Below, one piece after another: positions 16,601 through 23,882 of a DNA stretch of 29,845 nucleotides; the stretch's first letter is position 1, and every line of letters begins with the position of its first letter. Under the pieces are notes generated by a model that saw nothing but the letters and a program-made list of their open reading frames with translations, was not told the origin of the DNA and ran no database searches. Made by a program: the position numbers and the translations under genes. This DNA comes from JAKLDO01 sp035354435 (GTDB taxonomy: Bacteria; UBP6; UBA1177). The stretch spans positions 1-29,845 of the forward strand of contig DAOQAY010000017.1 of assembly GCA_035354435.1 (NCBI GenBank), given 5' to 3'.

Positions 16601-17166
16601 ACAATGGACGGATGTTCCAGCTGACCAGTTACTCTTGCCTCTCTCAAAAACCGGTTTCTCAGGCTTACTGTCTGAGGATCATTTCTGACCAATCCATCTC
16701 TCTTATCCTTGAGATCAAGTAGAAGCTCTTTAACTGCAATCTCTCTTCCGATATGCCTGTCAAGGGCTATAAGAACTCGTCCCGCTCCGCCTCTGGCAAG
16801 TTCACCCTGAACACTGTATCTTCCAGGGGTTTCATCTGTAATAAGTCTTTCTGATGTGCTGTCAGCCTGAGTTGAAGAAGGCATTACGGCCATTCTTGTC
16901 TGCTCTTTTATTCTGTTGACACTTTCAAGAAGAACTTCTACGGATTTATTCTGAATTGCATCCTCAAGTTCTTCACTGCCCAGAAGATCAAGCAGAGCCT
17001 TGTTCTCAGCCGGAAGAGCTTCTTCCAGCTTCTGTCTTATTGAAACACCGGGAGAGTTGACCCAGTCAGAAAAGATGTGCACCAGCTTCTGAGGTGAAAT
17101 TATTCCGTTTTCCGCTGCAATTACAGCAAGTGCCGCTTCCTTAAAAGATTTTTCAAGACTTTTCAT
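13693..17166 (-). CDS. Transmembrane Ser/Thr protein kinase with WD40 propellers
   Basis: This 1157-residue Hanks-type kinase probably phosphorylates Ser/Thr targets in response to an envelope signal. An N-terminal region of unknown fold (1-110) precedes the kinase domain (about 117-410): Gly loop ARGGAGRV (124-131), Lys146, alpha-C Glu176, catalytic loop INRDLKPSN (250-258), metal-binding DWG (271-273) and MPPE (315-318). The HRD His is Asn251 and DFG is DWG; the catalytic Asp253, Lys255, Asn258 and Asp271 remain, so activity is likely. One membrane helix (about 437-458) follows, then a short helical linker. About 14 WD40-like repeats (about 556-1125) would form two seven-bladed propellers on the periplasmic side. 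The clearest repeats end in VWD (708-710), IWK (833-835) and LWD (1081-1083). A lone TATAAT lies upstream at 17202-17207. Confidence 0.93.
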   Translation of the reverse strand: MKSLEKSFKEAALAVIAAENGIISPQKLVHIFSDWVNSPGVSIRQKLEEALPAENKALLDLLGSEELEDAIQNKSVEVLLESVNRIKEQTRMAVMPSSTQADSTSERLITDETPGRYSVQGELARGGAGRVLIALDRHIGREIAVKELLLDLKDKRDGLVRNDPQTVSLRNRFLREARVTGQLEHPSIVPVYEIGRHPDGVFYYTMRMVKGKTLAKAIYQANSLENRLELLPHFYNVCNAVAYAHSKGVINRDLKPSNVMIGEFGETVVLDWGLAKVKGQTDIGAEKLQTGLRLFLDADVGKTVVGYAIGTPSYMPPEQAEGNVDEIDETSDIYSLGAILFQLLTGKPPYVGKTASEILRKVVAPGNVNACSEEQSVPPELSAIAQKAMSKKKKDRYLSATELIEDLNVYMSGGKVKVYKYSFAETFKRFATKNKALFISSILVFLMLLVSTVVIGLYYEKEVKSKQTAQREKLISQYRTAQAFNEKATRLESQKQYLSSRIYAAASLYYNPANKKSPDYSPWFRNVFKDSDTLLADAASKFYHRQFHRGAVLETGIDINCQLTGMSMNDKTGEIVAGCDNGEIRVMNFKNLSTIRKYETETDINDISVSPDGTKYALSGLNGVFTLINSKDPVPAALLKNNSGFKCAEFSKTGEEVLACGVDLILRMINISSLVTVEFKGHSGSVNDAVFIDGKTIVSCGNDGFVRVWDVATGLEQKKAQTEEVLVKVAVSDDGATIIAGSENGVIYSFSLYNMNQTGKFVQHVSSVTSLSFSEDGDMFISSDREGKSVVWDKALMAPLFTLEGHRSSVSSAMFLNETENIITAGREGFIRIWKRHGRINTPAFSFNSPKLIAAAISKNGWMVIAPKNDELSVIKKETGEKVSFNNGTPVFDVDINHEGNMVAVAGWDTAVTVYERSTGAEKFKLKGNENAVISVKFSPDGKYIALSGKDGSVRLFSAENGEQISVYRCSSGGANNIAFSHDSKVLAAVCDNGDTVLLGIKDLGVEKLIQRNGTKPLSIAFMKGDRKIVTGYYDHSLYITDLDNNTDIELHGHTNAVTETDISDDGEFAVTASSDMSIKLWDIKENKEILTIPVSKDPGCAFFVPGEKSVAVCDGGTLKIYPLTSSDLEMDPKILLEKVEKEAGAKLKDFYLEAGM

Positions 17167-17201
17167 ATCAAGACTCTTTTATAAGTTATCTAAATCAATG
17201 T

Positions 17202-17207
17202 ATTATA
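17202..17207 (-). promoter_or_regulatory. Possible -10 box for the kinase gene
   Basis: A perfect TATAAT occurs on the minus strand 36 bp before the kinase ATG, in the 73-bp gap after the lipoprotein gene. The -35 position (TTTTCC at 17 bp) is poor, so read-through from the upstream gene is an equally good explanation. Confidence 0.3.
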
Positions 17208-17239
17208 AGATCTTTTTATTAAATGGAAAAAATAAATAT

Positions 17240-18277
17240 TTAATTGTCGGTATTCGGATCACCGTCAGGGTTTTTATTCGGGTTTACAAGGTCAAAAAGA
17301 GTGCTTTTCTGAGCAAGCATGTCAGTACAGTTCATTGTATCAGCTACTTTTACAAACTGAAAAACACTATTATCTTTATCTGTAACAGTTGTTTTCTGGC
17401 CTTTCAGCGTTGTATCCGGTGTTGACTGATGTGTGTACTGTTCATCTGTCCAGTCAACATGACCCTCTATCTTTTTTTCGGTAATTAGTTCACCGTCAAA
17501 AATCGTAGTAAGTCTTTGAACATAATAAATCGGACCGTTCACTATTCCGGAAAAAGTGATCGTGAACGCCGGTTTGGTGTCACCGTCATGATCGAATATT
17601 CTTGAATCACTGTCAGCAGTTATCATCTCTTCTGTCGCAGGATTTGTCATATTGGCTCCTCTGAGCTCCCATTCTCTGTTGGTGACAAACTTAATTTTAT
17701 CACCGTCTTTTGTAATATTGACATCCGGCATTGTTTCCTGTCCTGGAATCTGATTCGGCTTCCAGAAATGGTATATTGAGTTAAATTTGGAATTGGGTTC
17801 GTTGAAACCGACAACTCCTTTGTTGGCAATATTATTACCGGTTTCATTATCTGTCTGACACATAACACCATTTCTTCTATTGATCTCAAGCTTTCCGTCT
17901 TTTATCGTCATATCGACAAGAATATATCTTGTTGTTACACTTGGAACATTTTTTATCATGCTGCTGCTTGAAGATTTAAGAATAATTTTTTCAGCCCATG
18001 TTCCTGCAAATTGTGCAAGCAGAGGATCAACAGCGGTGTCTTCATCAGGAACTTCAGTATCAAGGTCTCCAGTCTCGTCTGACTGGTCTGAAACTTCGGA
18101 CATGTCGAAATCTTCTGACAGATCTGACACTTCGGACTCATCTAACATGCTGGAATCCTCGTCATTCACTTCGCTGTCCTGATTACCCCAATCAGTGTCA
18201 TTTTTTGAATCATCTCCGCAACTTACAATAAAAAATAATGCAAAAACAGCAACCATTGTAATAAAAACTTTTTTCAT
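17240..18277 (-). CDS. Lipoprotein with acidic Asp/Glu/Ser-rich linker, function unknown
   Basis: The 345-residue protein begins with a lipoprotein signal peptide whose lipobox IVSC puts the lipidated Cys at 20. Residues about 21-90 are an extreme acidic linker dominated by Asp, Glu and Ser with repeated SEVSD-like units, likely a flexible stalk. The rest (about 92-335) is beta-prone, with FTITFSGIVNGP and a C-terminal Asn/Asp-rich tail, and I know no family for it. GGGGAGGGG just before the ATG is a very strong ribosome site. It starts 24 bp after the stop of the porin-like gene and is probably cotranscribed with it. A similar acidic linker occurs in the exported protein starting at 28266. 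Confidence 0.85.
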   Translation of the reverse strand: MKKVFITMVAVFALFFIVSCGDDSKNDTDWGNQDSEVNDEDSSMLDESEVSDLSEDFDMSEVSDQSDETGDLDTEVPDEDTAVDPLLAQFAGTWAEKIILKSSSSSMIKNVPSVTTRYILVDMTIKDGKLEINRRNGVMCQTDNETGNNIANKGVVGFNEPNSKFNSIYHFWKPNQIPGQETMPDVNITKDGDKIKFVTNREWELRGANMTNPATEEMITADSDSRIFDHDGDTKPAFTITFSGIVNGPIYYVQRLTTIFDGELITEKKIEGHVDWTDEQYTHQSTPDTTLKGQKTTVTDKDNSVFQFVKVADTMNCTDMLAQKSTLFDLVNPNKNPDGDPNTDN

Positions 18278-18301
18278 AAACCCCTCCCCGATGGTTAAAA
18301 A

Positions 18302-19801
18302 CTAATATAAAACTTCAAGAGATATACCTACACCCATAACAAACCCTTTGCTTTTCCATCCCGGAAATCCCGGATTATTTGTCTGCAAACCTGTTTTAGC
18401 ATTATTAAACGCTGTGGCCCCGTCCGCAGATCCATAATAAGACGCATCATCAGGAAATTCATCAACAAGTCCGCCATCTTCTTCACTTCGGGACTTGTCT
18501 TTGTTTTCTGTTCTTGCCAACAGCCACTGTGCAGAACTGCTTATTCCGCCACCAATCGAAAATTTCTCAAAATGAAAATATTCAGTATATCCAAGGGAAA
18601 ATCCCAACCTGTCATTATCAACATAATTTTCTCTTCCATCCTGCGCAGGAACCGGAGAAGGAATGTAAGCTATGTCAAGCGCAGCTTTTCTCTGTCTGTG
18701 TGTCAGAATCAGCCCGCCGCAACCCGAAAAAGTATCTTTCCATTTATCTGCCGGTTTTTCACCGTGACGATTGATATAAGTCGACCATCTTGCCCATTCA
18801 AAAGCCGCCATCGGACTGAGAATGTACCCGCCCAGATTGATCTCATAAAACATTCCTATCGAAAATTTTATCGGCTCATATCCGGCTGTCATCAAAGAAC
18901 TTGATTCCAGGTAACCTTTTTTTGTGGTTCCCCCTTTCCCGTCATCATAATCCCAGTTCCAGACCTGCATTTCATTGTTAAGTTCAACAACACCTGTATT
19001 TCTTGGAAAATGGAAAGTTCCGGTAAGGTTTAACCCGAGAAACGGATTGGCTACAAAAGAAAAATAAGGCGAAACAGAACTTCCGACTTTCATTTGTGAA
19101 TTAATAATCTGTGTTGAAGGATCTCCTCCGTCAGGAACAAAAACTCTGTTTTGTGTAACTGTATATGTCGATACGGAAAGACCGACACCAAGCTTAAGAA
19201 AATCGCTGACTTTGCCGCCGAGAGCAAACGCCATGCTGAACTGTTTAAGTCTGTCGCCGTAAAGCTCAAAGTGAAGACTGTTTGAAAAATACTGCTCTCT
19301 TTCATCATTGTAAAAAGGCTCCTGAGTCTGTATCCCTGCAACCGGAATAAGAGCATAAATACCGGCACCAACCCAGTTCTTGATTATACTTTTTACAGCC
19401 CCGATAGTGATTATTCCGTCAAATGTATCATAATCATAATTTTCAGATCCTCTTTTGTGCAAAAGACCAGCTGTTGCTTTTGGGACATATTTCCCATTGC
19501 CTGAAATTTCACTCGAAGAAGCCTGATAAATTTCACTTGACACATCATATCCTTTAGGACGACTGAAATGTTCTATCGTTTTAGACTGAATCATCATTCC
19601 GAATCCGAGTTTAAAAGAATCCTCCTGTGAAACAATATAAGAAGGATTGAAGTACGCCGCTTCAGCACCGGTTGAAATAATTCTGGCGGTAAGAGGATTG
19701 ACCGCATCAACCGCACCCATAAGCTCAAGCACAGAAGACGCATATAACGAATTACATATAAAAACAAAAACAGCAGTAAAAATAAGTCGTTTAAGCACCA
19801 T
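18302..19801 (-). CDS. FadL/OmpP1-like outer-membrane beta-barrel protein
   Basis: This 499-residue protein is a likely outer-membrane channel, perhaps for hydrophobic compounds. The frame opens at 19831, but ATG 19801 is preferred: GGAG (19808-19811) is 6 nt upstream and the product then begins with a clean signal peptide (about 1-21, ending SLYA). The mature start, with ELMGAVDAVNP followed by a Gly-Ala stretch and AAYFNPS, resembles the FadL/TodX family, where an N-terminal plug and a 'xAxxNPA' segment occur near the start. Alternating beta-strand patterns run to the end, and the last residues are VGISLEVLY with a terminal Tyr. It has its own promoter and leads a unit with the acidic lipoprotein. 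Assignment to FadL specifically is moderate; an outer-membrane barrel is firm. Confidence 0.75.
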   Translation of the reverse strand: MVLKRLIFTAVFVFICNSLYASSVLELMGAVDAVNPLTARIISTGAEAAYFNPSYIVSQEDSFKLGFGMMIQSKTIEHFSRPKGYDVSSEIYQASSSEISGNGKYVPKATAGLLHKRGSENYDYDTFDGIITIGAVKSIIKNWVGAGIYALIPVAGIQTQEPFYNDEREQYFSNSLHFELYGDRLKQFSMAFALGGKVSDFLKLGVGLSVSTYTVTQNRVFVPDGGDPSTQIINSQMKVGSSVSPYFSFVANPFLGLNLTGTFHFPRNTGVVELNNEMQVWNWDYDDGKGGTTKKGYLESSSLMTAGYEPIKFSIGMFYEINLGGYILSPMAAFEWARWSTYINRHGEKPADKWKDTFSGCGGLILTHRQRKAALDIAYIPSPVPAQDGRENYVDNDRLGFSLGYTEYFHFEKFSIGGGISSSAQWLLARTENKDKSRSEEDGGLVDEFPDDASYYGSADGATAFNNAKTGLQTNNPGFPGWKSKGFVMGVGISLEVLY

Positions 19802-19841
19802 TTTCTTCTCCGGATGATTGACAAAATACAACTTTCTGGCT

Positions 19842-19870
19842 AATTATTTGAAGTTACCTCATTCTGTCAA
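19842..19870 (-). promoter_or_regulatory. Candidate promoter for the porin-lipoprotein unit
   Basis: A perfect TTGACA (19870-19865, minus strand) is followed after 17-18 bp by an AT-rich ATAATT/TAATTA box (19841-19847). It sits in the 134-bp gap between the methyltransferase stop and the porin ATG, leaving a leader of about 35 nt. Confidence 0.45.
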
Positions 19871-19935
19871 GTTTTGATAAACTTATCAGCCACAAAATAT
19901 GACCGCAATTTAAAAGCTTCGGTTACAAATATTAT

Positions 19936-21123
19936 TCAATTTTTCCGCATTATCGCACCGAACATTATATCTCTTTGAAATCCTGGAGCAGTTCTGAAAA
20001 AACTGCCGCTGACAATCTGATCCGGATCGATATCTTCTGAAATGTTCTCCCTAAATCTCACATCGGCGGAAATGAGAGAAAAGTCTTTACTGTTTTTAAG
20101 GAATTCTTCAATTATCAGTTCGTTCTCATCTTTCAGAAAACTGCATGTGACATATATCAATTCTCCGCCAGATCTGACAAAATGCTTAGCATTATCAAGT
20201 ATTTTGAGCTGTGTTCTGTTAAGTTCGTCTATCATCTTCTTTTCAATGATCCATCTATCTGCAGGATTTCTTCTCAAAACCCCGCTTCCGCTGCACGGAG
20301 CATCAACAAAAACTGTGTCGAACAGCTGTTTGATTTCATTATGTTTTTTTGTGAATATCTTTAACCCGGCTCTTTTTGAACGGGTAAATATCTCTTCAAA
20401 AACATGAGACCTTATATCTGATGCAGTTATTTTCAATCCTTTGAAAAACGAACCCGCCGCAAGTGACTTTCCTCCACCGCCGGAACAAAAATCAAAAAGT
20501 GTTGCAGAACTACGGTTTATCAGAAGCGTGCTTATCTGACTTGATTCATCCTGAAATTCAAACAGACCTTCATCAAAAAGGTGTGAATTTTTCAAACTTG
20601 AGGTGTTTGATGTTATTACAATTCCGGCTGGAGACATATCGGTAATATCAGACACATAACCTTCTTTACCAAGTTTTATTGCAAGTTCTTTCCTCGATAT
20701 TTTTAACAGGTTTGTTCTTATAACGGTCTCCGCTTTTGAATTGAACCAGCCAAAAGCATTTTCACCGAACTGAGCAAAAATCTTTTCAACAAGAAATTCG
20801 GAAAATGACTGATTAAAAAGCAAATCATAAAGCCCGTTATTTTTCAATTCAGATATTTTAATTAAAAGCTCATCATCAGGCTCATTATCAAATATCATTG
20901 CAATTGTTCTTGCAGTAGAAACGCCATTCGTATCTAATTTATCAAATAACAGCTTGTGCCTTATGTAAAAAAAGAACCTTTCTCTTATCCATTCCCTGTC
21001 TCTTTTTCCCAGCCTGTTCTTTTTGAATCTACTGCTTAAAAAAATATCGGCCTTGTCTTTTTTTATTGAAAATCCGGCAATCACACCGTTAAGTTCGTTT
21101 TCCAAAAAAAGGTTGATCCTCAT
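19936..21123 (-). CDS. RsmB-like (NOL1/NOP2/Sun) RNA cytosine-C5 methyltransferase
   Basis: This family methylates cytosine C5, usually in 16S rRNA (RsmB acts at C967). The 395-residue protein has a basic helical N-terminal part (about 1-120) in the position of the NusB-like domain and a Rossmann methyltransferase domain (about 130-395). The SAM-binding loop is DFCSGGGGKS (211-220), where most relatives have AAPGGKT. Motif IV is DAPCSGSG (274-281), with Cys277 for product release. Motif VI is YVTCSFLKDENE (324-335), with nucleophile Cys327. It is the last gene of a minus-strand unit, 9 bp after the AgmX-like gene. A cytoplasmic rRNA enzyme behind envelope genes suggests cotranscription rather than shared function. 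RsmB versus RsmF-type specificity cannot be settled here. Confidence 0.9.
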   Translation of the reverse strand: MRINLFLENELNGVIAGFSIKKDKADIFLSSRFKKNRLGKRDREWIRERFFFYIRHKLLFDKLDTNGVSTARTIAMIFDNEPDDELLIKISELKNNGLYDLLFNQSFSEFLVEKIFAQFGENAFGWFNSKAETVIRTNLLKISRKELAIKLGKEGYVSDITDMSPAGIVITSNTSSLKNSHLFDEGLFEFQDESSQISTLLINRSSATLFDFCSGGGGKSLAAGSFFKGLKITASDIRSHVFEEIFTRSKRAGLKIFTKKHNEIKQLFDTVFVDAPCSGSGVLRRNPADRWIIEKKMIDELNRTQLKILDNAKHFVRSGGELIYVTCSFLKDENELIIEEFLKNSKDFSLISADVRFRENISEDIDPDQIVSGSFFRTAPGFQRDIMFGAIMRKN

Positions 21124-21132
21124 TTTCAGAGA

Positions 21133-21942
21133 TCAGAGATTCCAGTAATATAAAAAAACCTGCTCAGGACTTTTAAACATCTGGAAACGGGTTGATTTAA
21201 TTGCTGAAATCACACAATCGCCAAAAAGAGTCGCCTTGTACTTCTCATCGGTGAAAAGAACATCCTTTATCATCCCGTCACCTGTTATCCGGATCTTCAT
21301 ATTTATGGTTCCGCGAAGATCTGTATCACCTGCTTTTGCACGGGCTAAATAACATTCTTTCAAAGCTGGAAGATATGTATCCATGTGTTCTTTTATCTCA
21401 ACAAACCCCAATGATGCCGGCAATTTAGACTTATCGACTTTTCCCCACGCACCATTTAATTCCTTTTGTGAAGGAACATCTTTTCCAAAAGCACTGTCCG
21501 ATGGGATCACAGCTCTTTTTTCCAGAGGATCTTTTTTCTGCACAGGAATTGAACCGGCTTTAGAGACTTCGATCGCTGCTGCAATATCTCTATCCTGTTC
21601 AAGTGTTTTCTGATAAAAATAATATGTCAGATATGTGGCAAAAAGGAGTGCAAGAAGAACAATTGAAAAAGCCTGTCTTGAAAATGCACTGCGTGTATCA
21701 ATGGCTCCCTCGTCGTGAGCTTTCTTAAATTCCAGTTTATCCCTTTCTTCAGCTTTTTTCTCAAAAAGATCCGAGTGTTTTACAGCAAACACCTCCCACT
21801 CCATAAGATCTTTCTGCCCGTCTGCCGAGAAATAATAATTTTTGACAGATTCTTTGTTGCTTACGCAGAAATCAACAATCGTTTTTTCATTAAATGTCGC
21901 AATAGGGTGCTTGGATTTTTTATGATAGACCTTGAAATACAT
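21133..21942 (-). CDS. AgmX/PglI-type TonB-like transmembrane protein
   Basis: The 269-residue protein has a cytoplasmic N-terminal region (1-90, charged), one membrane helix (about 91-110), a periplasmic linker (111-177) and a C-terminal domain (about 178-269). That domain has the layout of the AgmX/PglI C-terminal family: LPALKECYLA (191-200), LRGTINMKIRITGDG (209-223) and the second Cys in FGDCV (240-244), then a TRF segment. Cys197 and Cys243 probably form the family's conserved disulfide. AgmX/PglI proteins in Myxococcus are linked to gliding motility and envelope-spanning complexes. It follows the FHA gene by 6 bp with GAGG overlapping the FHA stop, so the two products are likely made together. 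Confidence 0.8.
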   Translation of the reverse strand: MYFKVYHKKSKHPIATFNEKTIVDFCVSNKESVKNYYFSADGQKDLMEWEVFAVKHSDLFEKKAEERDKLEFKKAHDEGAIDTRSAFSRQAFSIVLLALLFATYLTYYFYQKTLEQDRDIAAAIEVSKAGSIPVQKKDPLEKRAVIPSDSAFGKDVPSQKELNGAWGKVDKSKLPASLGFVEIKEHMDTYLPALKECYLARAKAGDTDLRGTINMKIRITGDGMIKDVLFTDEKYKATLFGDCVISAIKSTRFQMFKSPEQVFLYYWNL

Positions 21943-21948
21943 TCAGCC

Positions 21949-23163
21949 TCACATTTCAAAAACATCTTCAGGAACAGAATCTTCTGTCGAAGAAGAATCA
22001 TTATTATCGCCAAATAAAATACCCATATCAATAAACTTAAGTATCTCAGCAAGCAGAATAAAATCATCATTTTCAGGAAAAAGATTCAGATATTCAAGAA
22101 CTTCCTTTGTATTTACCATAAATTGAAGAGTTTCAAGCTCAGGCTTAGTAAGAGAGGAAAGTTTCCCCATAATCGGGATCTGGAACCGGAGCTGATCTGT
22201 CTTTACAATTTTTCTATATTTAAAAAGGGTGTTTTTCTGTGTCAAAATCTCCATAAAAACATCTTCGAGAAAACTGTTGGCATTCTCCCTTTTCGGAGCT
22301 TCATCAACTTTGAATTCGTATTCACCGTCAAAAGCAAGCAGAAATCTGGAAACAACTTTTTCCTGAGAAAAGTTTCTGTTTGTGATAGACTCGGCTGAAA
22401 CTATTCCTGTAACTCCGATAGTAAGTTCGATCTTTTCTTTGAAAGGAGCTGTTATCTGGGAAATAAGATATCCGGTTGAAGATGCCTGACAGAGAACTTT
22501 CAAAAGATCACAAGGATCAATTGCAGAAAGACTTCCTTTTGAAGCTCCTAAAGAAGAATCAGGCACTGTTTTGGATGTTGTTGCAGGTCCGCCTTTTTTC
22601 AAAGCTACTTTGGCTATACTTATCTTGCTTTCACTCTGAACTTCCTGCACCGGTGAATCAAGAGACAGCAACTCATCGTCATCGTCATTATATTCATTCG
22701 CAACATTTTTCAAAGAAGCTGTAACATTTTTTTCTTCGTCTGTTTTTTCCTTAACAACTGTAGAACTTGTAACTGCCGGATTGGTTACTCCGGGATTTGA
22801 AATTTCATTGACCGCCCCTTCACCGCCCATAAAAATGACAGAATCACCTATTGTTACCTCGGAACCGGAAAAAAGCTCTACCTGTGTTTCCGGTGCTATT
22901 TTCTCTTTGTTGACTAAAGTGCCGTTTGTACTGCCATGGTCTTCTATAAATATTCTGCCGGCTCTCGACACAATAGAAGCATGATGTCTGCTGACCTTTG
23001 AATCAACAATCGCAACATCAGAGGAAATGTCCCTTCCGATAGACAATTTCTGACCATCTCTTATAAAAAACTCACCACCGGTATATTTACCTTTAACAAA
23101 AGAGAATTTCGTTTTGCTTAAATCAGGTGCTGCGCTTTTTGCCAAATTGCCGTATTTACCCAT
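21949..23163 (-). CDS. FHA-domain protein with a DUF4388/PATAN-like domain
   Basis: FHA domains bind phosphothreonine, so this 404-residue cytoplasmic protein is a likely reader for a Ser/Thr kinase. The FHA domain (about 22-112) shows SIGRD (41-45), SRHHA (59-63) and GSTNGT (78-83), all the phosphopeptide-contact motifs. An acidic Ser/Thr-rich linker (about 120-205) follows. A domain at about 210-290 (SLSAIDPCDLLKVL, then STGYLI and the GEYEFKVDE end) resembles DUF4388/PATAN domains that often accompany response regulators and gliding regulators. A helical tail completes it. ATG 23163 with AGAGG (23169-23173) 5 nt upstream is preferred to the GTG two codons earlier. The neighbour downstream is the AgmX-type protein. 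The WD40 kinase at 13693-17166 is a candidate partner. Confidence 0.88.
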   Translation of the reverse strand: MGKYGNLAKSAAPDLSKTKFSFVKGKYTGGEFFIRDGQKLSIGRDISSDVAIVDSKVSRHHASIVSRAGRIFIEDHGSTNGTLVNKEKIAPETQVELFSGSEVTIGDSVIFMGGEGAVNEISNPGVTNPAVTSSTVVKEKTDEEKNVTASLKNVANEYNDDDDELLSLDSPVQEVQSESKISIAKVALKKGGPATTSKTVPDSSLGASKGSLSAIDPCDLLKVLCQASSTGYLISQITAPFKEKIELTIGVTGIVSAESITNRNFSQEKVVSRFLLAFDGEYEFKVDEAPKRENANSFLEDVFMEILTQKNTLFKYRKIVKTDQLRFQIPIMGKLSSLTKPELETLQFMVNTKEVLEYLNLFPENDDFILLAEILKFIDMGILFGDNNDSSSTEDSVPEDVFEM

Positions 23164-23189
23164 AACCACCTCTTGCAGAGTCTAACATG

Positions 23190-23202
23190 ATAGCAATGCT
23201 AT
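23190..23202. promoter_or_regulatory. Short perfect-arm inverted repeat upstream of the FHA gene
   Basis: ATAGCA (23190-23195) and TGCTAT (23197-23202) flank a single central base, 27 bp before the FHA ATG. The size fits a small dimeric operator, but a 6-bp arm can arise by chance. I find no good promoter in this 102-bp gap, so the gene is probably read from the promoter at 23740-23768. Confidence 0.25.
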
Positions 23203-23265
23203 TAAAATATGATGATTTTTCAAGAAAATTCTGTTTTCCATCAATTTAAAATCATTATAAATTTT

Positions 23266-23709
23266 TTATTTCCGCTGCTGTTTTTCTTCATCTACCGTTT
23301 TTTTAGAAAAAGGCTCAAGAACACTTTTCATTGAGCTTAAAAAGATAAGATGCTGCGATATTTCCTCTTTTGCGGGTTCATAAACTTCGAGATTATTGAT
23401 AATATAGTTGCTTCTATCAAAAAAATTATCCATATCTTTATTATCCGGCACATAACCTTTTTCTATTTTATTTCTAAGAGCTATCATTGATTCAACATAT
23501 TTTCCGATCAACTCTTTTTTCAATGTGTTCTCTTTATTTTTCAAACATTCTCCATGTTCTTCAAGCAGCTTGATCTTTTCATTTTTAAGTGCCGCCACTT
23601 CATTTTTCAGAATTGAGTTCTTATAAATGGAAAAAACCAATGTAAACAACAGCAGAATTACTAAAAAAAACATCATATTAAAAACTTTTTTTGAACTGCA
23701 TTTTTCCAT
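23266..23709 (-). CDS. Single-pass membrane protein with coiled coil, function unknown
   Basis: The 147-residue product has a basic N-terminus, one membrane helix (about 12-28) and a heptad-like helical stretch (about 33-70) rich in Lys, Glu and Leu. A second helical region (about 90-135) follows. This layout resembles FtsB/FtsL-like or scaffold proteins, but no specific signature is present and I do not recognise the family. The start is supported by GGAGG just upstream and by a strong promoter at 23740-23768. It is the first gene of the unit leading to the FHA and AgmX-type genes, although a 102-bp gap follows it. A part in the same envelope complex is inference from position. Confidence 0.75.
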   Translation of the reverse strand: MEKCSSKKVFNMMFFLVILLLFTLVFSIYKNSILKNEVAALKNEKIKLLEEHGECLKNKENTLKKELIGKYVESMIALRNKIEKGYVPDNKDMDNFFDRSNYIINNLEVYEPAKEEISQHLIFLSSMKSVLEPFSKKTVDEEKQQRK

Positions 23710-23739
23710 TTCAACCTCCAGAAAAGAATACTTTTATTG

Positions 23740-23768
23740 ATTGTATCTGACACTAATCAGTTTTTCAA
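23740..23768 (-). promoter_or_regulatory. Promoter for the coiled-coil/FHA/AgmX/methyltransferase unit
   Basis: On the minus strand TTGAAA (23768-23763) is followed after exactly 17 bp by TACAAT (23745-23740); both hexamers match consensus at five of six positions. The start would lie near 23733, giving a leader of about 24 nt with GGAGG. Confidence 0.6.
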
Positions 23769-23799
23769 TAAAACTTTTCAGTTCACAAATAACTATTCC

Positions 23800-23827
23800 T
23801 TGCCATTTTCCCTCATTTTGCTACATT
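23800..23827 (+). promoter_or_regulatory. Weak candidate promoter for the SlyD-like gene
   Basis: TTGCCA (23800-23805) and TACATT (23822-23827) are 16 bp apart and about 55 nt upstream of the ATG at 23883. The match is modest, but it is the best pair I see on the plus strand in this 173-bp divergent gap. Confidence 0.3.
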
Positions 23828-23882
23828 TATCAGTATTCCGTGTCAGGCGGTACGGTTTTTTAATTTTTTTTTGGAGATGACA

